Assembly (NCBI RefSeq): GCF_905171765.1
Contig: NC_053395.1
Span: 182,360,156-182,424,155 of the forward strand
Reading direction: 5' to 3'
Source: Bufo bufo
Lineage: Eukaryota; Chordata; Amphibia; Anura; Bufonidae
Length of the DNA: 64,000 nucleotides
Every line of letters starts with the position of its first letter. Within the stretch, counting starts at the first letter, position 1. A program made the translations under genes and the position numbers. The notes under the pieces are model-generated. The model was not told the DNA's origin and ran no database searches. It was given only the letters and a program-made list of their open reading frames with translations. Shown piece after piece: positions 11,914-24,339 of this stretch.

Positions 11914-12706
11914 AAGGGTTGTCACGATAACAAAATTTTGATTCGATTTCAACACCATAAAAAAAGTATTGGGATACTCTATACTATTTGATATCACGCG
12001 AAAAAAATCGCCAAAAAAGCCACGTACATTCCGCATTTTATGGAACGTCCGACCCATAATAGAGTAGTCCTATCCTATTTTTGGGGGGGGGGACAAGGTG
12101 AGTAAAAAATTGCGAAATTGCACGGTTTTGATTTTACGGCGTCTACGCATAGGAGATTTTATTTTATTTTTTTAATATACTTTAATAGTTAGGACTTTTC
12201 GGACGTGGCGATATGTAATATGTTTTATTGTTTATATATTTTATATGTAAAATTGGGAAAGGTGGTGATTTAAACTTAATATTTTGGCTTTTTTACTTTT
12301 TCTTTACTTTTATTTAATAATTATTAGCCCCCTTAGGGGCTAGAACCTGGGATCCCTTGTACTATTCACCCTAATAGAGCTCCATTAGGGTGAATAGGAC
12401 TTTACGCTGTCTCTCCTGCCCTGTGCTTTGTGCACACGGCAGCAGGGAGCTTACCATGGCAGCCAAGGCTTCAGTAGCGTCTTGGCTGCCATGGTAACCG
12501 ATTGGAGCCCTGCTGGGAGGGAGAGACTCTCTCCTTCTCCACTGTGCTGCTGAGGAGAACATGGTGCGTGCTGAGAGCAGTGTGTGCCATGTTCTCTGAT
12601 ACTAGGCTGCGCAGTAGCACAGCCTAGTATCTGTAAAGGGCAAATCCCGGTATCCAATCGATCCGGGTACAAAAGTATCGATAATTCGATACCTGGTGCA
12701 ACCCTA
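11914..12706. mobile_element. hAT-like non-autonomous element with 8-bp target duplication
   Basis: The terminal repeats are AAGGGTTGTCAC and GGTGCAACCCTA. The flanks ACCGCAAT (11906-11913) and ACCACAAT (12707-12714) match at 7 of 8 bases, the duplication length typical of the hAT superfamily. Inner arms include ATACTAGGCTGCGCAGTAGC and CAGCCAAGGCTTCAGTAGCG-type palindromes, and ATCGATAATTCGATACC lies at the right end. No transposase is encoded. Confidence 0.75.
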
Positions 12707-12751
12707 ACCACAATGGTCATTGCTGATTTCCAGCACAAGAAGAAACACGAA

Positions 12752-13085
12752 GGCCTCTTTCACACGGGCGAGAATTCCGTGCGGGTGCAATGCGTGAGGT
12801 GAACGCATTGCACCCGCACTGACTCTGGACCCATTTACTCCTTTGGGGCTGTGCACATGAGCGGTGATTTTCACGCATCACTTGTACGTTGCGTGAAAAA
12901 CGCACAATATAGAGCATGCTGCGATTTTTCACGCAACGTAGAAGTGAATGGGGCTGCGTGATGTTTGCTAGGTGACTATCGGGATGGGGACCCGATCTTT
13001 TATTATTTTCCCTTATAACATGTTTATAAGGGAAAATAATAGCATTCTTAATACAGAATGCTAAGTAAATTAGGGATGGAGGGGT

Positions 13086-13141
<56 letters not shown>

Positions 13142-14445
13142 AAATAAATTAAACTCTCCTCATCCACTTGTTCGCGCAGCCCAGCTCGTCTTCCTTCTTT
13201 GAGGACCTGGGAGGAAAAGGACCTTTGGTGACGTCACTGCGCTCATCACATGGTCCATCACAAAGGTCCTTTTCCTCCCAGGTCCTCAAAGAAGAAGAAA
13301 GAAGATGAGCTGGGCTGCGCGAACAAGTGGATGAGGTGAGTTTAATAATTTTTTTTTTTTTTTTTTTTTTAAGCACTCCATCCCTAATTTACTCAGGATT
13401 CTGTGTTAAGAATGTTATTATTTTCCCTTATAACCATGTTATAAGGGAAAATAATAAAATCTACACAACACCGATCCCAAACCCGGACTTCTGCGGATGC
13501 GTTGCGTCTGCGATCAGGGAAAATCGTGCAAGCAGGTACACAATTGCAGTCAGTTTTGATTGCGTTCCAATGTTCCGTTTTTATCGCGCGGGTGCAATGC
13601 GTTTTGCACGCGTGTGATAAAAAAAACTGACTGTGGTACCCAGACCCGAACCCGGACTTCTTCACTGAAGTTCGGGTTTGGGATCGGTGTTCTGTATATT
13701 TTTTATTATTTTCCATTATAACATGGTTATAATGGAAAATAATAGCATTATTTAATTCAGAATGCTAAGTAAAAGGTCTATTGTGGGGTAAAAAAATAAA
13801 TAATGTTACTCGCCTCATCCACTTGATCGCGCAGTCGGGCTAGTCTTCTTTCTTCTTCTTGCAGGACCTGGCTGGAAAAGGACATTTGGTGACGCCATCG
13901 TGCTTACCACGATAGAACCTTCTATCTTCTTTCAGCAGGACTTGCGCTGACGTCACCGCGCTCACCACGTGGTGAGCGCTAAAACGTCACCGAAGGTCCT
14001 TTTCCAGCCAGGTCCTGAAAGAAGCTGAGCCCGACTGCGCGATCAAGTGGATGAGGCAAGTTAAATTTATTTATTTATTTTTTAACCCTATTTTACTTAG
14101 GATTCTGAATTAAATAATGCTATTATTTTCCATTATAACTATGTTATAATTGAAAATAATAAAGTAAATGGGGTCCTGAGTAACTCATCCCTCGTCTCCT
14201 TAGCAACCATGCGTGAAAATCGCATTGCGTCACCACATACTTGCGGATGCTTGCGATTTTCACGCATCCCCATTCATTTCTATGGGGCCTGCGTTGCATG
14301 AAAAACGCAGAAATTGCACAAGTGATGCGTGAAAATCACCGCTCATCTGAACAGCCCCATTGAAGTGAATGGGTCCTGCTTCAGTGCGGGTGCAATTTGT
14401 TCACCTCACGCGTTGCACCCGCGCGAAATTCTCGCCCGTGTGTCT
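12752..14445. mobile_element. composite fold-back element, family A copies 2 (fused or expanded)
   Basis: It starts with GGCCTCTTTCACACGGGCGA and ends with the complement of an equivalent end (GAAATTCTCGCCCGTGTG, about 14424-14441). It carries three successive rounds of the family A modules: the AAGTGGATGAGG arms at 13160 and 13325 and again at 13817 and 14045, and the TTTTCCCTTATAAC palindromes near 13010, 13430, 13710 and 14140. This looks like two or more copies fused by insertion or recombination. No coding capacity is credible. Confidence 0.7.
13086..13142. repeat. (AT)n microsatellite
   Basis: About 50 bases of uninterrupted AT dinucleotides lie inside the family A element. Confidence 0.95.
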
Positions 14446-14670
14446 AGCATCTCTACTCAGTCTTTTAAACTACCTATAGTTCTAGTGCATGTGATCCAGT
14501 GTGTATGGAGGTAGTGGAGGGCAGGAAAAGTGCAGCCTGTAGGCAGCGGTTTACAGATGTGCGTAGACTTCTGGACAGGGTGTGTTAACTCGTTAGCTGT
14601 TTGACTTGTCTTTAAATGTTTGTAACAAATAAACTTCAACCCTATTTATCTAATGTGTCTTGTATTTCAG

Positions 14671-14754
14671 CTCGAGGAAGTAATGGAAACAGAAACTTAC
14701 AAAGCAGCTAAACTGATTCTTGAACGCTTTGATCCAGATTCAAGGAAAATCAAG
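14671..14754 (+). CDS. LNPK: lunapark exon a (post-transmembrane coiled region)
   Basis: The acceptor is TTGTATTTCAG and the donor GTAAAG. The 84-base exon (phase 0 in, phase 0 out) encodes 28 residues that begin LEEVMETETYKAAKLILERF and continue with a DPDSRKIK tail. This segment, just after the second membrane span and coiled coil of lunapark, is strongly conserved in vertebrates. The frame happens to stay open for over 300 bases into the intron, but the donor and the homology end the exon here. The exon before it should encode the coiled coil and lies outside the visible sequence. Confidence 0.95.
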
Positions 14755-15592
14755 GTAAAGTTTATTCGTAAGGGACATTACACTGGTCAACTACAAATAG
14801 TATTTTTTTTTTCTCTTCCTTTTTTATTTTTCTTGGGAGTTCCCAGTCTCCTACAGCGATTAGTCTACCTGTCAAGTTTTCCTGTCACTTCAGTCCCCAT
14901 GCTCCCACTGCGTTCCATTGTTTACAACCTGAACTTCCAGGTTGTGGGTGTAGATGAGCAGCAGCCACAACACTATACCTTTCCCTGGGCTGAAAACTCC
15001 ACCCACTCCACACTCCACCCTCCCCTCGCTGTCTCCTCCCACACAGCTGTCTCCTCCCACACAGTTTCGATATGACGAGCAGTGGACTCCGCCTTCCCTG
15101 CTTGTAGATTGAGAGCATCGAGCAGCCCATTCCAAGATCACATGGGTCTGACATCACGACCGTTCGGGCAGGGATTCTGTGAGAGGGGATCATCATGGGA
15201 GGCCTGGTCGTGATGTCAGAGGAAATAGTCTCCACAGACAACACAGTCATGTGACCTCTCTCCTGAGACAGAAAAAGTAGTGCAAGTACATTAGTGAGTT
15301 GCAGGGGAAGCACAGGCAAAGGGATGAGTTTATACCTGGATAACCCCTTTGAGTAGTTTTATTTTTATTTTTACTTTCCATATTCAGCTTCTTGTTAATG
15401 GGTAATATATGAAATGCCTTCCTGTGAAGACTGATCTCACTTGCATTTATTGCAGGACAATTAGGGCAGAAATATTAGTTTTAGTTTTCTTATTAGTTTT
15501 CTTTTTGGCCTGAGGTTGCTGTGCAGTTTATCTGCTGGATATTTTAGCCATTATTTACTGATGATTTATTGTATTTTCTTTCACTATTAAAG

Positions 15593-15641
15593 GAACTTGA
15601 ATCTCCTGCTGGCGTTCCTAGCACTCCAAAGCCCGGCCAAG
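15593..15641 (+). CDS. LNPK: lunapark exon b (start of proline-rich linker)
   Basis: A 49-base exon between a TTTCACTATTAAAG acceptor and a GTACTT donor, phase 0 to phase 1. It encodes ELESPAGVPSTPKPGQ and the first base of an Asp codon completed by the next exon. The serine/proline-rich linker diverges in lunapark proteins, so recognition rests on its position, the splice sites, the conserved PGQ end and the matching phase of both neighbours. Confidence 0.85.
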
Positions 15642-16124
15642 GTACTTGAAATCTTATCTGTATGTGCTGTGCTTTGTTCTAAAAAAAAAAAAAAAAGTTG
15701 TTGTTCTCGTAGCAAGCAATGAGTTTACTGCCTTTTTTTTTTTTTTTTTTTACACTGTATTTTGAAAATGCAAGCTAGATTCTGGTAGGCAACACAGATT
15801 TTATAAATTTGTACAATAGTTTCTATGCACAAATCTCACTGTGTGTTGCTTTTGATTTGTGCATGTGATCAGCATTTTAACATTTCCCCTTACCCTATCA
15901 ATATGGGGCTCAAGCTTGAGCATGCGCCCTGCATCTCCATTCATTCTCTATGGGACTACTGGAGATAGTACAGCAATCTGCCATCTTGGGCAGTTCCATA
16001 TATAATGAATGCTTGACTTGCCATTCCATTAGGCCAGTGGAGCGGGATCCCTGTTCTCAGGATCGTTGGGCAGTCCCAGTTGTTAGACCCCCACAATCAG
16101 TTATTCTACATCAGTGGATAGGAG

Positions 16125-16369
16125 TTAAAGGGGTAGTACAGAGAGTACATGTAACCAAGATAGGACATCAATATCTGATTGGTTAGGGACAGACTCCTGG
16201 CACCCCTGCCCATCAGCTGTTTGAAGAGGAGGCCGCGCTTGTACGAACGCCACTTCCTCTTCAAGATTACACTGCGTGCCGTCTCGGAAGTCTCAGTGTA
16301 ATTACAAGTGCTTGTTCCATTCGGCTGAGGATAGGTCATCAATATGTACTCTCTGCACAACCTCTTTAA
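16125..16369. mobile_element. TTAA-ended fold-back element
   Basis: The ends TTAAAGGGGTAGTACAGAG and CTCTGCACAACCTCTTTAA pair imperfectly. Inner arms AGATAGGACATCAATAT and GATAGGTCATCAATATG are present. It is about 245 bases, non-coding. Confidence 0.6.
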
Positions 16370-16822
16370 CGTTTAGTAACTGGAACAGCCCTTTAAAAGT
16401 TCCTAATGAGCTGTCTGACCTGCGCATATGCACTTTGAAAGCTTTACATGTAATATTGCATAACTTCCCTGTTAATGGCATCAGTGTAACGTCATTTAAA
16501 ATGTGTTCTTGTGATAATTGTGTGTCCTTGTGTAATGTGGTAAGTTGTTCAGGTGTAATTACAGTGAGCTTTGGAAGAATATCTTGGCACAAGAGGAGTT
16601 TGTGAAACCTTTAAAGAATTGATGTTTAATAATTTCTGCACCAAAGGCCAAGTACTTGATATGTACATGCCTTTCTAGCAGTATTAGAGAATGCTTGCAC
16701 CAAATTAAAGGAATGATTTTATTATGCAGCCCTTTTTAGTTATATATTTGGTCATACTTCCAATAGGGACACCCCCAATTATATGGCAACTCTGTGTTCC
16801 TTTATCCATGTATAGGGTACCA

Positions 16823-17175
16823 TTAAAGCGGTTATACAACCCCTATAATGAGCCCCCAATGCCCGGGCCCCTCATATAGATTATAATTACCCCGACACCC
16901 GCGTCGCGCAGATGAAAATATCTAGCGATTGGGGGAGGGGGGGCAGCCAATAGCAGGCCGCAATGGGAACGAGACTCCCTAACATCACCCACGATGCTAG
17001 GGAGGCTTGGCCCCGTCACGGCTTGCTATTGGCTCCATCCCCCTGTTGCTGGATGTTTTGATCTGTGTGACAGGGAGATGCAGCGGCCGCTGTGCGGGGA
17101 GCAGGTAAGTATAATCTCTACGAGTTGCCCGGAGATTGGGGTGGCTCATTTATAGGGGCTGGATAACCCCTTTAA
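16823..17175. mobile_element. TTAA-ended fold-back element, GGTTATCC family copy 2
   Basis: It begins TTAAAGCGGTTATACAACCC and ends GGGGCTGGATAACCCCTTTAA-like. The central GCCAATAGCAGGCCGCAATG arm and its partner (GGCTTGCTATTGGC) correspond to those in the copy at 11352-11707. Confidence 0.7.
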
Positions 17176-17262
17176 TGCACAGATCCTACTGCATATCGCT
17201 CGATATGGATAACATATTTTCATGATGCAGGGGCCCTTTAAATGGTCATATGAATTACAGGT

Positions 17263-17782
17263 AAGGCTACTTTCACACTTGCGTTAGGAGCGGATCCGTC
17301 TGGTGTCTGCACAGACGGATCCGCTCCTATGATGCAAACGCTTGCATCCGTTCAGAACGGATCCGTTTGCATAACCATGAACAAAAAAAAAAAAAACTTT
17401 TTTTTTTTTTTTTGTTCATGATAATGCAAACGGATCCGTTTTGACTTTGCATTGAAAGTCAATGGGGGACGGATCCGTTTGAAAATTGAGCCATATTGTG
17501 TCATCTTCAAACGGATCCGTCCCCCTTGACTTACATTGTAAGTCTGGACGGATCCGTTTGCCTCTGTACGGCCAGGCGGTCACCCGAACGCTGCAAGCAG
17601 CGTTCAGGTGTCCGCCTGCTGAGCGGAGCGGAGGACAAACGGAGCCAGACTGATGCATTCTCAGCGGATCCGCCTCCACTGAGAATGCATTAGGGCTGGA
17701 CGGATCCGTTCGGGGCCGCTTGTGAGAGCCTTCAAACGGAACTCACAAGCGGAGCCCCGAACGCTAGTGTGAAAGTAGCCTT
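17263..17782. mobile_element. fold-back element, AAGGCTACTTTCACAC family copy 1
   Basis: The ends are AAGGCTACTTTCACACTTGC and the exact complement of AAGGCTACTTTCACAC, flanked by TA on both sides. The interior holds many GGATCCG motifs in both orientations and an A/T run (17384-17414) forming a nested hairpin. Relatives are at 22267-22604 and 60434-60808. Confidence 0.8.
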
Positions 17783-17991
17783 ATCACTTTTGTGTTCTAT
17801 TCACAGCCGGCTGTTCCAAAAGTTTCCTTTGTGCTTTTAGTTTGGCACCACTTATTTTCCGGTCTCTACAATATTTTTTTTTCCATCCTTCTTGTGACCA
17901 TTTTTACAGTGTTACTTGATCTCTATTACTTGCTTTCAGCACGGTGTAAAGAATCATTAAATTTCTTATGTACTGTACACACTTCCCTCAG

Positions 17992-18216
17992 ATCTGCGCC
18001 AGAGGACGGCAGCTCAAAGAAATATAAGTGTGTCTACCCCAGTAAACCCGAGCCAGGGAACTCCCCAAGTTCCTGGGATGTTGGCGGCAACTCCAGGTCT
18101 TCAAAGGGACACTTCAGCTCCTGGTGGACCCCCTGAGCGGACTGTTCAGCCAGGATTACAGTCAGGCCTCGTACCAAGACGCCCTGGTTCGCCTGCCACT
18201 GCAATATCTGGAATGG
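17992..18216 (+). CDS. LNPK: lunapark exon c (proline-rich cytosolic linker)
   Basis: A 225-base exon, phase 1 to phase 1, between a CACTTCCCTCAG acceptor and a GTAAAC donor. It encodes LRQRTAAQRNISVSTPVNPS, then a Pro/Gly-rich stretch containing DTSAPGGPPERTVQPGLQSG, and ends SPATAISGMG. The RQRTAAQRN and SAPGGPPERT blocks are hallmarks of lunapark. In mammals this disordered segment carries phosphorylation sites. Phosphorylation here is inferred only from the abundance of Ser/Thr-Pro sites. Confidence 0.93.
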
Positions 18217-18704
18217 GTAAACAGAGCACTTACTGTTATTTACAGTTTATATAGTTTTCTCTGGTTACCAATAAACCAGGTAATATTCAGACACCATGGA
18301 AATGGCATTTCATTTGGAAATAGGAGCACAGTTATCTGATTAAGCAGGAGTTCCATATTCAATTAGCCATAACTCTTTACAGCTGGCACCTTGTGATACT
18401 GAAGCCTATTGCTCGCGCTCGTTTAACTGTTATGGCTTCTTTGTTTAAATGGCAATAAAACTTTGCAGTGTTCTGTAGTCAACGATATATAGCATACCTT
18501 TTTACAGCCCTGGGTTTAGGAAAGCTTCAGATTTATATGGATCCGTTATAAAGGCAAACACGTCTAGAATATATATTTTTACTTTACAAATACCTGCAGT
18601 TTTTCTTTTAAGTTTTTTTTGTCTGTAGAGCTTATTGGAACAGATCCATCTAGATTCAGTGTGTGGACTGATGGGCATCAAATGTTTTGCTGATGGGGAG
18701 AAGA

Positions 18705-19110
18705 AGGCTAATTTCACATGAGCGTATTTTCCATCCTGTTGTGATCCATTGTGTGAACTTACAGCATCCGGACTGGAACCTTTATGCACACGAGCATTGT
18801 TTTTCACTGACCATCTTTTCATTGCAGCATTTTCTATATTGTCTGTTTTTAACACCGCCCTTGCCACATAGAAATGAATGGAGCAGCCTGAAAAAGTGAA
18901 GGCATCTGGATGTAATGCGTTTTTCGCTGATGGTTGCTAGATTTTGAGTGTCGTTCAGTTATTCTTCACGAGTGTGAAAAAGAGATGCGAAACGGATGCA
19001 ATTCGGACAGAAAAAAATGAAACCCCGAATGCAATTTTAACTTGCATGCAAAACGATCATTTTTTCATGGGACAGACTGACACATTCCATATCGCTCGTG
19101 TGAAAGGGGC
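18705..19110. mobile_element. possible decayed fold-back element
   Basis: The left end GGCTAATTTCACATGAGCG and the right end CGCTCGTGTGAAAGGGGC are roughly complementary, and the interior has the same flavour as the CACACG-ended elements (GAATGGAGCAG). It is strongly diverged, so the limits are approximate. Confidence 0.4.
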
Positions 19111-19879
19111 ATAGCAAATGTTTGCTTCACAGTTTTGAGGCCTTTAGCGTTGCGTGCCTGTGTACTTTCCTGCCAGAATTAGACATTGTAACCCCATGTT
19201 AGTAGAGAATTAAAAATGTATACTGTGAGGCTTCAGTGTAAATTTGGTAAACTCCCTGCTTTTTGCATATATTTTTATTAGGAAATAGTCTACACCAGGG
19301 CTTCTGTTCTCATGATTTTGAGGGTTCTAGCTACCAGACCTTTAGTGATTCCCATGCTCTGATTCACATGAAAATTATAGCCAGTTTCCAGACTTATCAC
19401 ACTTTCCCAGGTGTTTTCACTGTTTGCAGCTACATCATGGCTGTCTGGATGCATCCTAATATAAATCATTGTTTCCTATTGATTGTTATTTTTGTACCAT
19501 TTACTATTTGCAAAGTCGGTTTGATCCCAAAAATATTGGGTTAAGGAGGTTGTACAGGATTAGGAAGACATTCCTTGTTTCTTTCAAATACCGATCCACA
19601 CCTGTCCATGGCTCGTGTCTAGCAATGCAGTCCAGCCCCATTCAGTGAATGAGGCTAAGCTGCAGTACCTTACTCGCGGACAGCTTTAGGAAACAGCCAT
19701 GTTTTTCTAATCCCTTACAACCACTTTCAAATTAATCTAAGTCTGATTTCACCTGAATGTATTAGTCAGCAGGATTACATCCCAATTTTTTTTTGCTGCC
19801 CATAATATGGGACTAATGTTAATCTATTGGGCTATTCACATGGTTGTATATACTATATCTTAAAAACGCGGCTTCACTA

Positions 19880-20155
19880 CTAGAGTTGAGCAAACCTGCC
19901 TTTTGGCAGGTTCGGGTTCGAGGTTTAAGTGAATTGCGTAATGGATTCCGTTCACACGGAATCCTTCGTGTAATTGAATGTCAGCATGACGCATAATACA
20001 AGCCCCGAGGGTTCTGTTCTGCTGGCCATACACTTGTATTATGCGGAATGCCGGCATTGAATTATGTTATGGATTCCGTGAGAACGGACTCCATTACATA
20101 ATTCCCTTAAACCTCAAACCCACCGGAAGGCAGGTTCGCTGAACTCTGCTCACTA
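19880..20155. mobile_element. fold-back element
   Basis: Imperfect terminal arms GAGTTGAGCAAACCTGCC and GGCAGGTTCGCTGAACTC flank inner arms TAATGGATTCCGTTCACACG and its near complement at 20070-20100. It is about 275 bases, with no coding capacity. Confidence 0.65.
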
Positions 20156-20450
20156 CTTTCATCCATTTTGAAGCTAGTGTGGATTGTTCAAAGTGCGGAT
20201 ACATCCACATGTCATCAGTATTTCATCCGTCATGATTTATTTATTTTTGAATGTCTTGTAGTTCAGTTTCCTTCCTAGAAGACATCCTATTGGTAATGCT
20301 GATGCAATACTACAATTATTTCATCTATAATGCATCCATCTTATGAGTTACGGATGTGTGCTGAGATGTTCTTGTGAAACTGGCCTTAGATTGGCTGCAT
20401 TTATTTTTTTATTTTTTCCCTATCTCAAGTATGCCCCCTCATTCCCTCTA

Positions 20451-20774
20451 AGGGCTCATGCACACGATCGTATGCCCTCCGAGACATACGGTCCGTGAGC
20501 GGGCCATATGTCCCGGAGCGGCATACATTGTGCGCATGGGAGCGCACAGCATCATAGGTTACTATGATGCTGTGCGCATCGGGCCGCCCGCGGGGCTATT
20601 GTCCCACACTCATAATATCATATGAGCGCAGGAAAATAGTCCTGCGGGCAGCCCAATGCACACAGTATCATAGTAACCTATGATGCTGTGCGCACAATGT
20701 ATGCCTCTTTAGGACATATGGCCCGCTCACGGACCGTATGTCTCGGAGGGCATACGATCGTGTGCATGAGCCCT
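20451..20774. mobile_element. near-perfect fold-back element
   Basis: The first ~70 bases (AGGGCTCATGCACACGATCG onward) are repeated as complement at the right end with very few mismatches, and inner arms ATAGTAACCTATGATGCTG extend the symmetry. The low divergence between the arms suggests one of the younger fold-back insertions here. Confidence 0.85.
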
Positions 20775-22266
20775 AAGAGGGAGAATGAATGGAAGCACTG
20801 AATTGCCGTCCCTTTGTGTGCTTGGACGCTTGCTGTGAAGAGAGCAGCTGGGAGGCTTGACTGTTTCTAACCCGAGTAGCAGATGACAGTTTTGGCCAAC
20901 ATGTGCATCCACACCGTGTAGTATTTTACATAGTATGGCATTATGAGGTGAACACATTTATATTGAGCTCCAGCGTGGAGCAATTAAACGTTAGTAGCTA
21001 GCAATCCAAAAGTGTTACATTGTTCACGAAGGAAAATATATTCAGACACACTTATTATTCACCCCAGGTTGGTAACTTTTTTTTTTTTTTTTTTACTTGC
21101 TTAATTTTCCCAAAATATAGTTTTGGCATTAATGCACACGATGCATGCTATTAAAGGTTCCTGTTGATATTTCACCACAGTTTGTGGAGGGAAAAATCAA
21201 TTGTATGATTCCTTGCTACTGTGATCCCATATGTTGGAAAATGAATAACCAGCAGGTAGTTGAGAGTATGCCAAGCCTCCAGAAATGACCAGTAGTCCTA
21301 CAGTGATTGCTTTGATGTTTGTATTAATTACTGTTGTCGGTAACAGCGTGAGTAACAAGATGCATGGAGGAGAGGCGTGCGAGTCCAAGACCACTGTAAG
21401 GAGTATAGTTATGTGTCTTTTGATACTGTTTCAGTTGTCTTTCTTCTATTTGTCTTCCCAAATCGGAGAATAACTAACTTTTAAAGTGGATTTCCCCTGC
21501 AAAAAACAACAACAACAAAAAAAAAAACTTGAAAGTCCAAGTTGTCCTTTTTATTCAGGCGTAGCAGATTTTGTATTGCAAATCTGTGACTAGGTGTAGA
21601 GCAAGGCTAGTGGCTGGGATTTTGCAAAACCTCATTACCGTGTTAGGGCGTGCTGTAGATAAGTTGCAGAGTTTTGCTTTGCAATGATAAGGTTGTAATC
21701 GTCATGTAAGTCACTGTTCACATATGTGCTGTGGCTTCCTTTAGAAATTGAAGCTGTAGCGATGTGCCGGATAAATTGTGTAATAGACCCTGTGGACTTA
21801 TGATGGGTTTTGTCGCAGTTTCCTGCACTCTTGTTGCTTTTAAGTGACATGAACCCTAGTGCGGCCACCAAGTCAAGTCAAATCTAAACCAAAGCCTAGC
21901 CCATGGATTTTTGCAGTTGGTTTGTCACCAATTCTAAGGGGGGAATATTTGAAGTCAGTTTTGCTTGAGTCTGTGTTGGAGTACTTTGTGTCACATTTAT
22001 GAAATGTCACCGGGTGTTTGATAAATTTGGCTTGTTTTTAAACCTAACACCTTCTGTCTAGAAAAGCTTCTCCAGTTTTCCTACTCCACCCTCTTCCTGG
22101 AGTGAGAATGCGACTTTTAATAAAATAAAAAAAAGTCTTGCAATAATAAATCTGTAGCGAAACTCCTTAAGATAGCTAACCACACCTACTTTTCCACCTA
22201 TTTTACAAAACTGGAGTAAGTGGTGTAAAAATGCAAAAGGTCACAAAATTTTGTGCAAGTGCATCT
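20775..22266. other. LNPK intron, no feature recognised
   Basis: Apparently unique intronic sequence with T- and A-rich runs (21077-21094, 21499-21530). No coding exon or repeat with clear ends was found. Confidence 0.4.
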
Positions 22267-22604
22267 AAGGCTACTTTCGCACTCTCGTTTTGGGCAGATC
22301 CATCATGGATCTGCAAAAACTGATCCGTTACAATAATACAACCGCATGCATCCGTCATGAACGGATCCAGTTGTATTATCTGTAACATAGCCAAGACGGA
22401 TCCGTCATGAACTCCATTGAAAGTCAATGGGAGACGAATCCGTTTTCTATTGTGTCAGAGAAAACGGATCCGCAATACGGTTATGTTTTATGATTTGCAG
22501 AACGGCTGCATGGATCCGCAAAAAATACAAATCTGCGCATGGCCCCATAGAAAGCAGAAAATGTAAATCGTACACAGATGAATGTGGTTGTGTGCATGAA
22601 GCCT
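22267..22604. mobile_element. fold-back element, AAGGCTACTTTCACAC family copy 2
   Basis: It begins AAGGCTACTTTCGCACTCTC and includes ACGGATCCGTCATGAACTCC and other GGATCCG motifs shared with copy 3 at 60434. The right end (about 22590-22604, GTGTGCATGAAGCC) is less clear and may derive from a different element. Confidence 0.55.
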
Positions 22605-22846
22605 AAGCATTCCTTTAAAGTGTCTTTGATGTCAGATTTCTTGCTAACGCTGATTGGCACGGCTGTAATACTTGGCGCCACTATTTGAAAGTCCAGAATA
22701 TTATATCTAAATAATGTAATTGAAGAGAAATAGTTTTAAATGCCCTTTGGTTTATTGTTGGCCTATTCTTGCAGTTCATAATGAGGCCTAGCTATTGCTG
22801 CTGTGCATTTATGTGGTTTTCTAGCAGATTTTCTAATCCTTCAATT

Positions 22847-23229
22847 AAGGCCTCATGCTCACGGCCGTTGTGTGCCCTTGGCCGTATTGCGGACCCATTC
22901 ACCTGAATGGGTCCGCAATCATGGAGATGCGGAATGGAAGCACGGATCGGAACCCCACGGAAGAACTACAGAGTGCTTCCATAGCGTTACTGCCCGTGCC
23001 TCCGCACAGCAAAAAAATAGAACTTGTTCTATTTTTTTGCGGAGCGGACGGATCACTGACCCTTGAATGGGTCAGTGATCCGTCCGCTCCGCAAAAAATA
23101 GAACAATGACCCTTGAATGGGTCTCGATCCGTCCCAGCCGCCTCATGGATGTTGCCCGTGCATTGTGGACCACAAATTGTGGTCCTCAATGCACAGAATG
23201 GATGCACAACGTTCGTGTGCAAGAGGCCT
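22847..23229. mobile_element. fold-back element
   Basis: The left end AGGCCTCATGCTCACGGCCG and the right end CGTTCGTGTGCAAGAGGCCT are complementary in outline. Inner near-perfect arms TGTTCTATTTTTTGCGGAGC and TGACCCTTGAATGGGTCA are palindromic. A segment appears duplicated around 23045-23120. Confidence 0.7.
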
Positions 23230-23586
23230 AACTATTGTGCAAATCTGAATCTGACTGGATTCATCTCTACAGCGCTTTGATAGTAAAGGTTATTTGTTGA
23301 TGCAGCAATTAGATTTGCCAGATCTCAATTCTTTATTGTATGGGATTGTTAAATGTATGCTGCTTTCAGCAACCAGTAGGAGAATTGGCAGCATAAACCC
23401 AGTACGTATCTTGTGGACTGGTTTCTAATTGAGTCAAGCAAATTCCCTCTAATATTAGATTCCTAAAACAAAGAATTGCAATTGTTATGGATAAACTTAC
23501 TGTTTGAAATAAAGAACATTTGGCAATTTCCGCATCTGGTATATTGGGAGTATCTGACCAGTGCTCATTTATCCAATACATCTATT

Positions 23587-23873
23587 AGGGTCCATTCACA
23601 CGTCCGTAGTGTGTTGCGGATCCGCAATACACCCGGCCGGCACCCCATAGAACTACCTATTCTTGTTCGCATTTGCGGACAAGAATGACATGTTCTATTT
23701 TTTTTTCGGGAGCCGCGGATCGGAAAATCGGGGCCGCGCTCTGGAGATGCGGACAGCACACTGTGTGCTGTCTGCATCTCTTCCGGCCCTATAGAGAATG
23801 AATGGGCTCGAATTCGTTCAGCATCGTTGCGGAACGGATCCGGACCCATTCTACGGACGTGTGAATGGACCCT
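23587..23873. mobile_element. fold-back element resembling the satellite monomer
   Basis: Termini are AGGGTCCATTCACACGTCCG and the complement CGGACGTGTGAATGGACCCT, a perfect 20-bp inverted pair. These differ at few positions from the termini of the hairpin minisatellite units at 2772 and 46461 (AAGGCTCCATTCAGACGTCC). It is 287 bases, non-coding, and its right end lies 63 bases from LNPK exon d. Confidence 0.85.
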
Positions 23874-23936
23874 GAGACTTGTTAGACAGCATCTTTTCAT
23901 ATATTTTTTTTCTTCTCTTCATTCCTTCTTTTTAAG

Positions 23937-24042
23937 CTGTGTATCCACCAGGACCCCCCTTAGCCCGACCAATTCTTCCACGGGAGAGGGGTGCAGTCGA
24001 TAGAGTTATTGAATACCTAGTTGGTGACGGTCCTCAGAACAG
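23937..24042 (+). CDS. LNPK: lunapark exon d (region before zinc ribbon)
   Basis: A 106-base exon between a TTCTTTTTAAG acceptor and a GTAAGT donor, phase 1 to phase 2. It encodes a Pro-rich lead-in and then LARPILPRERGAVDRVIEYL followed by VGDGPQNR. This is the highly conserved block of lunapark immediately before the zinc ribbon. The last codon (Arg) is split AG/A with the next exon. The intron before it carries a cluster of five fold-back elements. Confidence 0.95.
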
Positions 24043-24339
24043 GTAAGTTGAGACAGAAATATAAAAATTATTCAGCATGCTTCTACATTGCAAAAAAAAC
24101 ACACAAAAAATTAAGGAGGTCATAGCTTTTTTCCTGAATTTCAATTATTTATTTGTATTTATTAAAATTCTGGAGCCTCTGCCAGAAATGCTACTGGAAT
24201 AAACGCTTTGGTCTGTGTTCACATGTTTTGTACCTGCAAAAGGAATGAAGAGAAATTATCACTAGGATTGTTATTGTGTGTGTATGTACCCTGTGTGCTC
24301 TTAATATATCCACATCAGTCAGTCATTATATTAAAACCA

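Noticed and set aside
1..14670. Search for N-terminal LNPK exons
   Set aside because: No segment combining splice sites, correct phase and lunapark membrane or coiled-coil sequence was found, so none is annotated.
14653..15075. 140-residue frame continuing past LNPK exon a
   Set aside because: Only the first 28 codons after the acceptor match lunapark. A good donor follows, and the rest is intron read-through.
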